A program made the translations under genes and the position numbers. Below are positions 25,892-35,327 of a DNA stretch of 64,000 nucleotides, piece by piece. The stretch comes from Kaistella pullorum (GTDB lineage Bacteria; Bacteroidota; Bacteroidia; Flavobacteriales; Weeksellaceae). The stretch covers positions 248,001 through 312,000 of the forward strand of contig NZ_JACSPS010000003.1 in NCBI RefSeq assembly GCF_014837035.1. The letters are read 5' to 3'. Numbering within the stretch: position 1 is the stretch's first letter; the number at the start of each line of letters is the position of its first letter. The notes beneath the pieces are model-generated. The model had not been told where the DNA came from, did no database searches, and saw nothing but the letters and a program-made list of their open reading frames with translations.

Positions 25892-28800
25892 TTATCGGAT
25901 AATTTTCTTACTCACCACGTCAAAACCGCGCTCAATCCTCAGAAAATACACCCCATTAGGCAACGGGTTTGCATCTATTAAAGTTTCAGCAGCATTTGGC
26001 TTCGCCGAATATACAAGCCTGCCGCTGCTGTCGAACAGTTGAAGTCCGGTGATATTTCTTTTGTCAGATCTGATATGGAAATCATTTTTGTCGCGGTATA
26101 CGACAACCGATTCTTTCAGGCCTGCATCCGTTGCGAGCGTGCCACCCGGTTTATAAACAATTTCAAATCTGCCGGTACTTTCGCCTGCTTCAGCCGCAAA
26201 GCTGTAGGCGGATTCGCTTAGGTTGGTGATAGCGCTTGTCAATTTATCTTTGAGATAAACAGGCTGCGCAGAGCTGAAAATACCATCCGTACCCGCCAGT
26301 TCGATGCGGTACTCGCCTGTCGTGAAATGGCGTGTACCGAGAGGCACCACATCCTCATCGGTAAATATACTGCGTCCGTTGATATTTACTTTCCTGTCAT
26401 CCACCCGTGAATACAGTTCGTCTGATCCGCCCAGCGAGGCCGCGTCATCACTGCTGAAACCATTGGTTCCACCTACAAAATACACTACAGCCATATCAGA
26501 ACGCAGACTGGTTGGCGTGATCATATTAAGCCAGAATCTGTCAAAGTTTACGGAATCCCCGGGAGTACGTCCAAAGTACGCGGAACCGTCTTTATCTGTC
26601 CGCACGGTATTGTTAAATATAAGTGCCTGATTATTTACCCGTGTCTTTACCATAAAGCCCTGGCCCATTTTTATATAGCGCGTAGGACGTACTGTACCAG
26701 CCATATCTTTATCGCCGGTAGCCAGCGTTCCGGTTCCTTCACCCGGCGGCGTGGTCGCGTGAAAAACGGCATAGGCCTGCCCTTCATACTTGTCTCCCAA
26801 CTGCACGGTCTGGCTGTTCGCGCGGTTGTCCCACAAGTTAAAAGAATTGCTGATGTTGCCACTCGCGCTATTGATATGATAAAACTGGCTTAAATCCATA
26901 TTAGACGGATATGGATTACCCACAAGATTATAGCCGCGGTTTATATTCGAGGGATTGGAGTTTACAAGGTTATACGTAAATGCACCGTTGGTTGGATAGC
27001 CAGTAAAAGTAGCGGTCACCGAAGTCGCCTTTTGGTCCGGTAAAGCACTCAATTTTGGTTCTTTCACTGCCAGTGCACGACCTTTGATATACGCACCGGT
27101 GGAATTATAGAAGAAATTGTTGGCTTCATTGTGGTACAGCACGTATTCAATTCCGGGATAAACAGTTTTTAAGAACTGCCCTTCGAGCGGTGAAATGAGG
27201 TAATTGTACTGTTGCCGCCCGGCGGAAACATTCACCGTACGTTTGGCGGTAATGTTTCCGACATTGACGGTATTGCCCTCGTTTACCTGGATGAGGCTGG
27301 CATCGGATTCTATGACAACGTTTTCGGCGATTCCCTTATTAACCAATGCATCTTTAATGCTTAATGAACCTTCACCTTCAATCTTTAGTTTGCCGGTATT
27401 TTCAACATAAACCTCTTTTGCGAATGCCTGGGTAAAAGGTTCAATCCTAACCGGCGTCTTTATATACACACAGTCTGCGCTGGTAGGTACCACGCCGACA
27501 GGTTTCCATGTGTTTGAATTCCACTTGTCAGTGGCAGCATTCCAGACTTTGTTCTTATTTTCTATTATGACGCTGCCCGTCGCGGTGGTTCCATTGCTAA
27601 GTGATGCAGTAGCATTGATTGTCCAGTTGGCAGTAGTTTCTTTCTGATTCATCGAAGGATTCATATATACCGTTGTGGTAGGAGCATTGTTATATGGAAT
27701 CGTTGCTGCTGCATCTGTATAAACATCAATCGGGGCACTCGTTGTCCATGCAAAGGTGGTTGTAAGTGGCTTCACTCCAAAAAATTCAATGTCATCGATT
27801 GCTACGCCATCTTTCCACGCAGCGTAGTAGCGAAATCTGAATTTTAAATTTGAGCTCTGATAGGAGGACATATCAATTGTTTTGAGCTCAAACTGAGTAC
27901 CGAACCCCACATCTTTTGTATATCTTATAACTTCGTTCCATGTACTTCCGCCAGTATTTACTTCTAGGGCTACGTAATCGGAGGCATCCGCCACGTCGTC
28001 ATTTGAGTATTTTGAAAAATACATCCTGAATGAAAGTGTGAGACTTGAATAACCGAGCGTATTTACTGTTGGCGAAACGAGTGCATTACTAATCGTATAA
28101 CTATTATTATTAGCATCAGCACCCACGTCTGATGTTGCCATTGCAAAGCTGTTGCCGGCAGTACCGGAAGCAATCGCAGGAAACCACACTTTCTCATTTG
28201 GCTTAAATATACTTTGCCGGGTTTGCCATTTTGTTTTATTATCGATAGTAGTTGTATTTGGTCTTAATATTTCCTGAGTAAACTTTCCTAAGCCATTCTC
28301 AAAATATTCCTCGACAAAGTACACTGTTTCATCCTGGCCGCTCGCAGAAATCTTTACGGTCGAATTACTGCCGCATGAAGTGGGTGCAGCCGGTGTAAAT
28401 GTGATCTCAGGAACCGGCCTCACTACAGCACGGACAGGAGTGCGTATCAAAGATTCGCAGCTACCGTTCCAGGCGGCAACGTAAAACACAGTGGTGCTAT
28501 TCACTGTCGTTGTATATGCCGATTTACCGCTTACGACATTTGTTTCCGCCAGTGGAGTACCACCGGTAAGGGAACTGTACCAATGCACCTTGGTTGAAGA
28601 TGCGGATGGTACTGCCTCAAATGTTACAGTGCCGGGTCCTGTCCTTATCTGATTTGAAACTGAAGTTATGGTAGCGAAGCAGTTTGCAACGACAGTAAAT
28701 GAATAATCTTCGGTCTCGCCCGAATAGTTAATATTCCCACAAGGACCAATAGAAGTACTTCCGTCACTACTGTTCATCCGTAAACGAATAACATAGTTGC

Positions 28801-29956
28801 CCGGATTGGCGCCGGCCGGAATAATAAATCCAAATGTTGTGGAAATTATACTCGTACCAGCTGACGTATATACTTCCTCCGTAGCGACATCGAAGCTTCC
28901 ATCCCGGTTCCAGTCAACCCACGCGCGTACCATTCCACGAAACGCATTTTCAACATATAAATTGACGCCGTTACCCTGGGCCTGTATGCTTTTATTTGAG
29001 CTGCCTGTGAAATCCTGGTAACCCTTAGGATTTGTAGAAAACGTAGAAGTTTGTTCCGTATCGTGCATAGTACCGAGAAACTTTACCATTTTTATATAGT
29101 TAGTCCCAGCCTCTGCAGTTCCTATATCAGGACGACAGTATAGCGTGGTATAAGTCACAACCGACGAGTACGAATTTTGACCTGAGCAAGTAATCCTTCT
29201 GCGATAGTAAGAAACACCTGGAGAAGATATGGCGGTGATGACTGCACTGGCGCCCGTTGCACCCACAATATCAATCCATGGCGCGCCTGTACTTGATGCA
29301 TATTGCCACTGGTAACTTAGACCGGTGGCGTTCGTGTCACCTGTAACGGTTGCAGTGAATGTAGATGAGGGTGTTCCGGTGGAAGAGCTTAAGACTGTTG
29401 TTCCGCCCGCGGGTGCGCCCGAACACGCCGCCGCAACTTTAACCCGATAATCACGCGTCTGTCCCCAAGCATCACCGGTACAGGGACTATTATTATAATA
29501 ATCGTTATTCGTGCTTAGATTATACTGCCACAAAACACGCATCCGATATGTTCCCTGGGCAGAAGCACTTGGAATTGAAACATTAAAAGAAACTGTATTC
29601 GGAGCTGATGAGCTACTTACAGATCCTACCCATCGTCCTACAAATTCTCCAGTGTCTGTAAAGTCCCCATCATTATTAAAATCAATCCAAACTACTGCGA
29701 AATGTCTCCCATTACCGTTCGCTGCAAGGACAAACGTATAGGTCCCGCCAGGATATACAGTAGGAACAACAACGTCGTTGTGAAAATAATAAGACAAATT
29801 TCCACCTCCAGTCGAGTGATTAAGTCCAGGCGCTAATTCGCCGACTAACTTCACCATCGTGATAGGATCGACATTTCTTGTTCCAGGTGTGCAGTACGTT
29901 TGCGCCTGCATTATAAAAAAAGAAAATATGAATATTATCGAATAAAAATTTTTCAT
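25892..29956 (-). CDS. Giant T9SS-secreted GEVED-domain protein B
   Basis: A 1354-residue protein with signal peptide ending MQAQ (residue 19). Two GEVED domains occur at about 22-175 (AVVWIDFNNDGDFTDTGEF) and 268-422 (RAWVDWNRDGSFDVATEE, GETEDYSFTVV), each followed by an Ig-like domain. A choice-of-anchor-J-like jelly roll lies at about 548-722. The shared module runs from about 800 to the end (GYNLVGNPYPSNMDLS, MGQGFMVK, ESTGRFEIVYKPGG) with the T9SS sorting domain (LQLFDSSGRLVYSAKPN, NGVYFLRIERGFDVVSKKII). Cysteine pairs fit extracytoplasmic folding. It has its own terminator and a long leader with a small ORF. Likely a cell-surface adhesin; the ligand is unknown. Confidence 0.9.
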   Translation of the reverse strand: MKNFYSIIFIFSFFIMQAQTYCTPGTRNVDPITMVKLVGELAPGLNHSTGGGNLSYYFHNDVVVPTVYPGGTYTFVLAANGNGRHFAVVWIDFNNDGDFTDTGEFVGRWVGSVSSSSAPNTVSFNVSIPSASAQGTYRMRVLWQYNLSTNNDYYNNSPCTGDAWGQTRDYRVKVAAACSGAPAGGTTVLSSSTGTPSSTFTATVTGDTNATGLSYQWQYASSTGAPWIDIVGATGASAVITAISSPGVSYYRRRITCSGQNSYSSVVTYTTLYCRPDIGTAEAGTNYIKMVKFLGTMHDTEQTSTFSTNPKGYQDFTGSSNKSIQAQGNGVNLYVENAFRGMVRAWVDWNRDGSFDVATEEVYTSAGTSIISTTFGFIIPAGANPGNYVIRLRMNSSDGSTSIGPCGNINYSGETEDYSFTVVANCFATITSVSNQIRTGPGTVTFEAVPSASSTKVHWYSSLTGGTPLAETNVVSGKSAYTTTVNSTTVFYVAAWNGSCESLIRTPVRAVVRPVPEITFTPAAPTSCGSNSTVKISASGQDETVYFVEEYFENGLGKFTQEILRPNTTTIDNKTKWQTRQSIFKPNEKVWFPAIASGTAGNSFAMATSDVGADANNNSYTISNALVSPTVNTLGYSSLTLSFRMYFSKYSNDDVADASDYVALEVNTGGSTWNEVIRYTKDVGFGTQFELKTIDMSSYQSSNLKFRFRYYAAWKDGVAIDDIEFFGVKPLTTTFAWTTSAPIDVYTDAAATIPYNNAPTTTVYMNPSMNQKETTANWTINATASLSNGTTATGSVIIENKNKVWNAATDKWNSNTWKPVGVVPTSADCVYIKTPVRIEPFTQAFAKEVYVENTGKLKIEGEGSLSIKDALVNKGIAENVVIESDASLIQVNEGNTVNVGNITAKRTVNVSAGRQQYNYLISPLEGQFLKTVYPGIEYVLYHNEANNFFYNSTGAYIKGRALAVKEPKLSALPDQKATSVTATFTGYPTNGAFTYNLVNSNPSNINRGYNLVGNPYPSNMDLSQFYHINSASGNISNSFNLWDNRANSQTVQLGDKYEGQAYAVFHATTPPGEGTGTLATGDKDMAGTVRPTRYIKMGQGFMVKTRVNNQALIFNNTVRTDKDGSAYFGRTPGDSVNFDRFWLNMITPTSLRSDMAVVYFVGGTNGFSSDDAASLGGSDELYSRVDDRKVNINGRSIFTDEDVVPLGTRHFTTGEYRIELAGTDGIFSSAQPVYLKDKLTSAITNLSESAYSFAAEAGESTGRFEIVYKPGGTLATDAGLKESVVVYRDKNDFHIRSDKRNITGLQLFDSSGRLVYSAKPNAAETLIDANPLPNGVYFLRIERGFDVVSKKIIR

Positions 29957-30050
29957 TGTGTATTATCGTTGAACAGGAAGATTCCGCTTTGACCGACGGA
30001 TCGGTGCAGCAGAGGCTTTCTTATACGGTATTTGTGTTTTGTAATGAAAA

Positions 30051-30155
30051 TTAAGCACGACCGATCAGGTGATTGGCGTTGAGTGAAGACTTACCGCAAA
30101 CTGCGCACATGCACAGGTTCATCATGCGGGACCAGGAGAGTAAATGATTATTCAT
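30051..30155 (-). CDS. Possible 34-residue leader peptide upstream of giant B
   Basis: ATG-to-TAA frame inside the 5' leader of giant B. It encodes a short peptide with CMCAVCG in its middle and NHLIGRA at its end. The last codons contain GATCGGT, which is complementary to ACCGATC 55 bases further on. That second site can instead form a hairpin ACCGA-tccg-TCGGT. Competing pairings of this kind are seen in attenuators. The frame could be fortuitous. Confidence 0.35.
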   Translation of the reverse strand: MNNHLLSWSRMMNLCMCAVCGKSSLNANHLIGRA

Positions 30156-30201
30156 TTCGTGTGTTTAAGTTCGATTGATAATCATCATTTGTGTGTTGGT
30201 G

Positions 30202-30209
30202 CAAATATA
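30202..30209 (-). promoter_or_regulatory. Candidate -7 box for giant B
   Basis: TATATTTG on the minus strand, about 245 bases before the ATG at 29956. It implies a leader of about 240 bases that contains the small ORF. No clear -33 box. The stretch from here to 30494 shows no gene. Confidence 0.45.
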
Positions 30210-30494
30210 AGTAATAAAACATATACCATGATAATTTGTACTGGAAATCAGGTTTTTGCAGTTCATCAGCTTTAAAAGAAAGCTACGCTGCGAGTGAAGC
30301 TGAGAGTGGTAAAATAGACATTATGCTAACGTGCTATATTAAATGAAATTCCCAACCTTAAACGGCTATAAAACATTAAACAAACCCATTACATTTTTTT
30401 TCTAGTTCAGATCGTTGCGCTTCGCCCCGGGAATTTAATAAATCAGTCCGCTAGAAATATGAGTGGGTAATCCATTTGACATTATATTCACGAC

Positions 30495-30532
30495 TAAAAA
30501 AAAGTCCCGGTTCAAATGAAACCAGGACTTTA
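30495..30532 (-). terminator. Rho-independent terminator of giant C
   Basis: On the minus strand AAGTCCTGGTTT, five-base loop, GAACCGGGACTT, then a run of T. It is located 13 bases after the stop of giant C. Confidence 0.88.
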
Positions 30533-30545
30533 ATAAGTTACACCA

Positions 30546-33500
30546 TTATTTTACGATTTTTTTCACCGTTTGCTCCTCACCTTGTTTGATGTTCATCAGG
30601 TAAACACCGTTTGCAAGCTCGCTTCCATTCACAACAGCTTCTGCAGAATTGGGCTTAAATGCACGAACCAGCCTTCCCGACATGTCGTAAATCTCAAGTG
30701 AGGTAATACGTTTCGGCGCTTTCACTACGAAGTTGTCGGCGGCACGGTATACCTGCACTTCCTCTTTTGCTGAAGCATCTGTTGCGAGCACGCCGCCCGG
30801 TTTATATACCAGTTCGAAACGTCCGGTACTTTCACCCGCCTGAGCTTCAAAAGTATAGTTGCCCTGGCTTAAATTCGTCACCGCACCGGTAATTTTATCT
30901 TTTAGGTAAATCTGCTGGCCCGAGGCGAAGATACCTTCTGCTTTTTCAAGGGCAATTGTGTGAAGGCCTGCGGCGAAATGTCTTGTTCCGATCGCCACCA
31001 CATCAGTGTCAGCAAATGTACTTTTACCGTTAATAGCGATATTCTTACCGGATACATGACTGAAAACTTCGTCAGATCCGCCTCTCGCTTCCGAATCTTC
31101 GGCACCGACTGCGTCAGTTCCGCCATCGAAATATACAACAGCCAGGGTGCTGCTGAGATTGCCCGGCGTAGTAACAGACAGCCAATAACGGTCATCAACA
31201 GCTTCTTCTGCCCGGGCACCAATGAATTTCACACCACTGTTTTTGTCGGTACGGATGGAGTTATTGAATTGAAGTGTCGCATTCTTCTTCAGTGCTTTTA
31301 CCATAAAGCCCTGGCCAACCGTTATTTCGCTTTTCGGTACTTTACGTGACGTAAGACCTTCTTTAGGTCCGGCAGCCGGAATACCCATACCTGTACTGCC
31401 CGATTTCGCATTGAACACACCATAAGCCTGGCCACCGTAGCTTGAACCTTGCTGTACATACACATTGTTTGCTGTGCTGTCCCAAAAATAAAAGCTTGTA
31501 CTGATCGCCGGTTCTGCAGCGATTTCACCTTTGTTGAGCTCGTACAGAGCCTGCAGATCGATGTTGGAAGGATATGGATTACCCACAAGGTTGTATCCCA
31601 GATGGCTGCTAGTTGCAGTATTGCTGTTTGCCAAACCGAAATTTATAATTCCGTTTTGTGGTACACCGATAAAGGTAGCAGTAATATCGTACGCCCCATT
31701 CGGAGTTTCAGCTGTGAATAACGGCTCTTTCACGGCAAGACCGCGACCCGGCACGTTAGCACCTGAAGAATTGTAGAAGTAGTTATTGGCTTCGTTGTGA
31801 TAAAGAACATAAGTGATGCCCGGATATATTGTTTTCATGCTCTGTCCCGCTGCAAAGGTCACCGGAGAACCGAAGTAATTGTATTCGGCACTTTTAGGCT
31901 TAATTTTCAAATCGCGTAAAACCGTAATATTTCCGGTATTTGCGGGTGCACTATCATTCACCTGAATTAGATTGGCGTCACTTTCAACGGTTAGTTTCGT
32001 ACCCGCGTCAAGATTAATATTATTATAAACAATTAAAGGATTCTTTGGTACCACAGTAACAATTGCGGAACCTACAAGGTGTACCGAACACGCAGATACC
32101 GCACCGTTTGCTGTAGAATAAGCTTCGCGAATTTCAGCCGAAAGTTGATTTTCAGCGGTCGGGATCTCTTTGCTCCATTTACCGTTTTCGTAAACGCTTG
32201 TTTCCTCAGCCATTGTAAGAACATTTGAAACCACAGGTTCCAGCGAGACGCACTGCTGCGGGGAAGGAGTAAGTTTCACGCTGACCTTATCCCCGTTTTT
32301 CAGTTCTTTGGTTTCGAAAGTTGCTGCCGTTTGGCCCGCAACTGCCACACCGTTCACAAACCACTGGTACGCAGGTGTGCTGCCACCGTTAACAGGAGAC
32401 GCAGTGAAAGTCACTTTCGTGCCCTGGCAGATGGTGGTATTTGGGCTGGAAATAAGTACTGAAGGTTGAAGAATCTCTTTTACGGTGATGTACCTGTACC
32501 CCTGTCCGTCATATGCAAAACCGGTACTGCAGCTGTTTTTAGCATCTACCGCAATATTACCGCTGCCATTTCCTGCTTTTACAGTAACAGTAGTAGTACC
32601 CTGTCCGCTTATAATTTCCCAACCTTTAGCAATGTCTACAAACCACTGATAGCTTGTTGCATTGGGCACTGCTGCAATGCTGTAAACAGCTGTCTGTCCC
32701 GCACATAATGTATCGTTTCCGGCAATGGTACCAGGCAAGCCTACTGCACCGACAACGTCTATTCTGACAACATTTGAATATTCAACTGCACATGAACCAT
32801 TCTGTACTACTGCACGGTAATAATAGGATTTAATCTCAGTAAATTCTGCTGTAATTTCCGTTGCGTATGAATTAACATTTACAACAGGCCCTCCGGCAAA
32901 ATTATCAAATGAATATTCCCACCGCAGGACATTTCCTACATTATCCTGTAATTTAAGAATCGCAAATTTAAATGCAGCGTTTGGACCCACACAGATTTCC
33001 GGAATATTGGAAGATACTGTACCTGCGACCGTTGCTGGAACTACAGTGATAGTTCCCGTTGCTTGCACGTCACCGCAAGAGGACAGCAGAGGAATACTGT
33101 AATTGAAAGTTCCTGACACTGTTGGTGTACCGCTGATCGTGATTTTATTATCTTTCCAAACAGCAGTAACACCTGCTGGAAGACCTGATGCGCTACCAAT
33201 ACCTGTTGCTCCACTTGTGGAATGTGTTATAGGAGTAATTGCAGAATTTACACAGACTGTAGGCGAATCTGATGCAGAACCTACAGTGCAGGATTCCGGT
33301 GCCATCTTGGCGACGGTTCCCAAAATCGCAGGTCCTACTTCACCATTCTCCTCAAACTTGATGAAGAAGGTAGACTGATCTGTATTATATACGTATACTC
33401 TTATGTACAGAGATTCACCTGGAAAAAGTACTGAGCCGGATGGAAAATCAGCTTTTTTATCAGTCCAGTTACTAGAGTAAGCCCCGTTATCTATTAAAGT

Positions 33501-34754
33501 GCCGACCTTTCCGCTAAAATCAGAATTTTTAGAATACTTTACAGTTATTTTCCCATCTCCTGTACTTCTATACTTCATCACAAAAGCATTTAAATGGGCT
33601 ATTGATTGAGTATCAGTTGCACTTAAGCTCAATTGAAAATATTTTGAAGTATTATATGAACCGTTGAATTCTCTAGGGTTGGTATGAGTACCGTTGTAAT
33701 TAAATCTCAAGCCATTACTATCATCGCTCTCAGAAGTAAAGGTGGCATTAGAGCCCATTAAAAGTATTGTACTGCCCTGCACTGCCGCTGTATAATTTTT
33801 TGAAGACAGATCTTTTTTATTCCACCGTACAATAGGCGTCGCTGTTCCCACGCCAGGCGCCACTACCTGTACTGAAACTTTTGCGATGTTTGAAACACCC
33901 TCGGAATTGGTAAGGGTGTATGCGAAACTGTCGTAACCGGTGAAGCCTGTATTTGGGGTATAGATGATGTCTGAAGTTCCGTTTGCTCTCGCGGTTCCAT
34001 TCTTCGGTGCGCCTGAAACGGTAATCGCTGTAAGTGGGCCTGAGAAAAAATAATCATCATTAGCCAGCACATCTACATTCACGGAAACATTTTTCACGGT
34101 TCCCGTTCTGTCATCCTGCGCTGACGGCTTCAAAATATTCTGATATGAAATTGTACCTTTAAATTCCGGGCCTATGCTACCACTTTGATTATGACGGATA
34201 TAGAAGAACTGATTCGTATTATAAATATAAAGCCGAACGTATAAAGTTTCGTTCTGGTTCACTACGGTGTTAACGGGAAATCTTAAATTGTAATTTTTAA
34301 AAGTCCCGGAAGTAGCTTCATCAGTAAGATCCTTAGCATTAGAAAAATCACTTTCTTTAGAGTACCTTACTTTTAATTTTTGCCCATCCGCACCATTTGC
34401 GCGGCCCTCAAAATTAAAACTGTCCACATTAATTTTGTAGCCAGCCTTTGCAGAAATCTTAAATTCGACATATTTATCTGCAGTGAAAGACTGCTGCGGA
34501 GTGGGCCATTTGTCAGTTTTGTAAAAGTGAGAGTCTGGATTTTCAAAGACTTCATTGATCGTAACATTATTAGCTTTGATTAATTCCGCCTGAACCTGAC
34601 TGTAGGAAACAGCAGGTGAAAAGTCAGCACTGTACCATTTTGCTAAGGTGTACTGTCCATAAAAATTAGTTGAAGATAGAATTAGGATTATGAGCATAAT
34701 CGCTAATTTGTGTGCACGCGGAAGGGCACAAACAGTAAAAATGTTTCTCATCAT
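30546..34754 (-). CDS. Giant T9SS-secreted protein C with cadherin-like and PKD/Ig-like domains
   Basis: A 1402-residue protein from ATG 34754; the frame is open back to 34784 but the extra ten residues would precede the signal peptide. Signal peptide ends STNFYGQ. A first lectin-like sandwich (about 35-210) is repeated at about 315-490 (the two share PGESLYIRVYVYNT-like and NQNETLYVRLYIYNT-like strands), separated by a cadherin-like/Ig domain at about 218-300 (VLANDDYFFSGPLTAITVSG, GFTGYDSFAYTLTN). PKD/Ig-like domains fill about 500-850. The shared module begins near 850 (GYNLVGNPYPSNIDLQ, VGQGFMVKALK, GESTGRFELVYKPGG) and ends in a T9SS sorting domain (LEIYDMSGRLVRAFKPN, VKKIVK). Probably a surface adhesin. 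Confidence 0.9.
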   Translation of the reverse strand: MMRNIFTVCALPRAHKLAIMLIILILSSTNFYGQYTLAKWYSADFSPAVSYSQVQAELIKANNVTINEVFENPDSHFYKTDKWPTPQQSFTADKYVEFKISAKAGYKINVDSFNFEGRANGADGQKLKVRYSKESDFSNAKDLTDEATSGTFKNYNLRFPVNTVVNQNETLYVRLYIYNTNQFFYIRHNQSGSIGPEFKGTISYQNILKPSAQDDRTGTVKNVSVNVDVLANDDYFFSGPLTAITVSGAPKNGTARANGTSDIIYTPNTGFTGYDSFAYTLTNSEGVSNIAKVSVQVVAPGVGTATPIVRWNKKDLSSKNYTAAVQGSTILLMGSNATFTSESDDSNGLRFNYNGTHTNPREFNGSYNTSKYFQLSLSATDTQSIAHLNAFVMKYRSTGDGKITVKYSKNSDFSGKVGTLIDNGAYSSNWTDKKADFPSGSVLFPGESLYIRVYVYNTDQSTFFIKFEENGEVGPAILGTVAKMAPESCTVGSASDSPTVCVNSAITPITHSTSGATGIGSASGLPAGVTAVWKDNKITISGTPTVSGTFNYSIPLLSSCGDVQATGTITVVPATVAGTVSSNIPEICVGPNAAFKFAILKLQDNVGNVLRWEYSFDNFAGGPVVNVNSYATEITAEFTEIKSYYYRAVVQNGSCAVEYSNVVRIDVVGAVGLPGTIAGNDTLCAGQTAVYSIAAVPNATSYQWFVDIAKGWEIISGQGTTTVTVKAGNGSGNIAVDAKNSCSTGFAYDGQGYRYITVKEILQPSVLISSPNTTICQGTKVTFTASPVNGGSTPAYQWFVNGVAVAGQTAATFETKELKNGDKVSVKLTPSPQQCVSLEPVVSNVLTMAEETSVYENGKWSKEIPTAENQLSAEIREAYSTANGAVSACSVHLVGSAIVTVVPKNPLIVYNNINLDAGTKLTVESDANLIQVNDSAPANTGNITVLRDLKIKPKSAEYNYFGSPVTFAAGQSMKTIYPGITYVLYHNEANNYFYNSSGANVPGRGLAVKEPLFTAETPNGAYDITATFIGVPQNGIINFGLANSNTATSSHLGYNLVGNPYPSNIDLQALYELNKGEIAAEPAISTSFYFWDSTANNVYVQQGSSYGGQAYGVFNAKSGSTGMGIPAAGPKEGLTSRKVPKSEITVGQGFMVKALKKNATLQFNNSIRTDKNSGVKFIGARAEEAVDDRYWLSVTTPGNLSSTLAVVYFDGGTDAVGAEDSEARGGSDEVFSHVSGKNIAINGKSTFADTDVVAIGTRHFAAGLHTIALEKAEGIFASGQQIYLKDKITGAVTNLSQGNYTFEAQAGESTGRFELVYKPGGVLATDASAKEEVQVYRAADNFVVKAPKRITSLEIYDMSGRLVRAFKPNSAEAVVNGSELANGVYLMNIKQGEEQTVKKIVK

Positions 34755-34916
34755 GTTTTGGTTTAATGTTTTCTTTACACACAAAACATTTTTTCAAAAC
34801 CCGACAAGCCTTTTCCTGCCCGAGTATTTCACTCAGGTAAAACTGCCATAATCGTAAAGTTCTTTAATGTTTTGTGTTTACTTAGCAAAGAAGCCCCCTA
34901 ATCCGCTAAGCGAGTG

Positions 34917-34948
34917 CAAAGATAATAAATGTTATTTCACGAACCAAA
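34917..34948 (-). promoter_or_regulatory. Promoter of giant C
   Basis: On the minus strand TTTG (34948-34945), 20 bases, TATCTTTG (34924-34917), close to the ideal Bacteroidota promoter. It gives a leader of about 150 bases that contains the hairpin CCTGAGT-gaaat-ACTCGGG near 34816-34834 and two similar ACATTAAA-containing stretches. Confidence 0.7.
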
Positions 34949-35327
34949 TTATTAAATAAATCGTCCTATGAATTGCATAATATAGCTTTTTGTGTAATAA
35001 TTTAACTAATTATTGAGAATTACGTAAAAATAACATGTGTTTTATATTTGATAACAATTTTTATTCATCGTTATTAATTTCTCAAATTGATATTATAGGA
35101 CATATTTTTTGATTGAATATTAAATTATTGTTAACAAAGGCATCATTTGGATGTGGTATTATAAAAACAACCCTGTTGTTCAAGGCCGCTTTTTGTGATA
35201 TTTAAAGCTTCTCAAATTCCAGTTAATATTAAACATATAGGATAGTCCAGGACTTGCGCTTTAAGCACTACTGCATAAAATATTGCCCTGAAAAGAATTG
35301 GTCTGAATTTATTATAATCGCCCTAAA
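34949..35327. other. AT-rich intergenic region
   Basis: No ORF, repeat or tRNA is supported. No clear rho-independent terminator for giant D could be found at its 3' end (35328). Confidence 0.5.
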
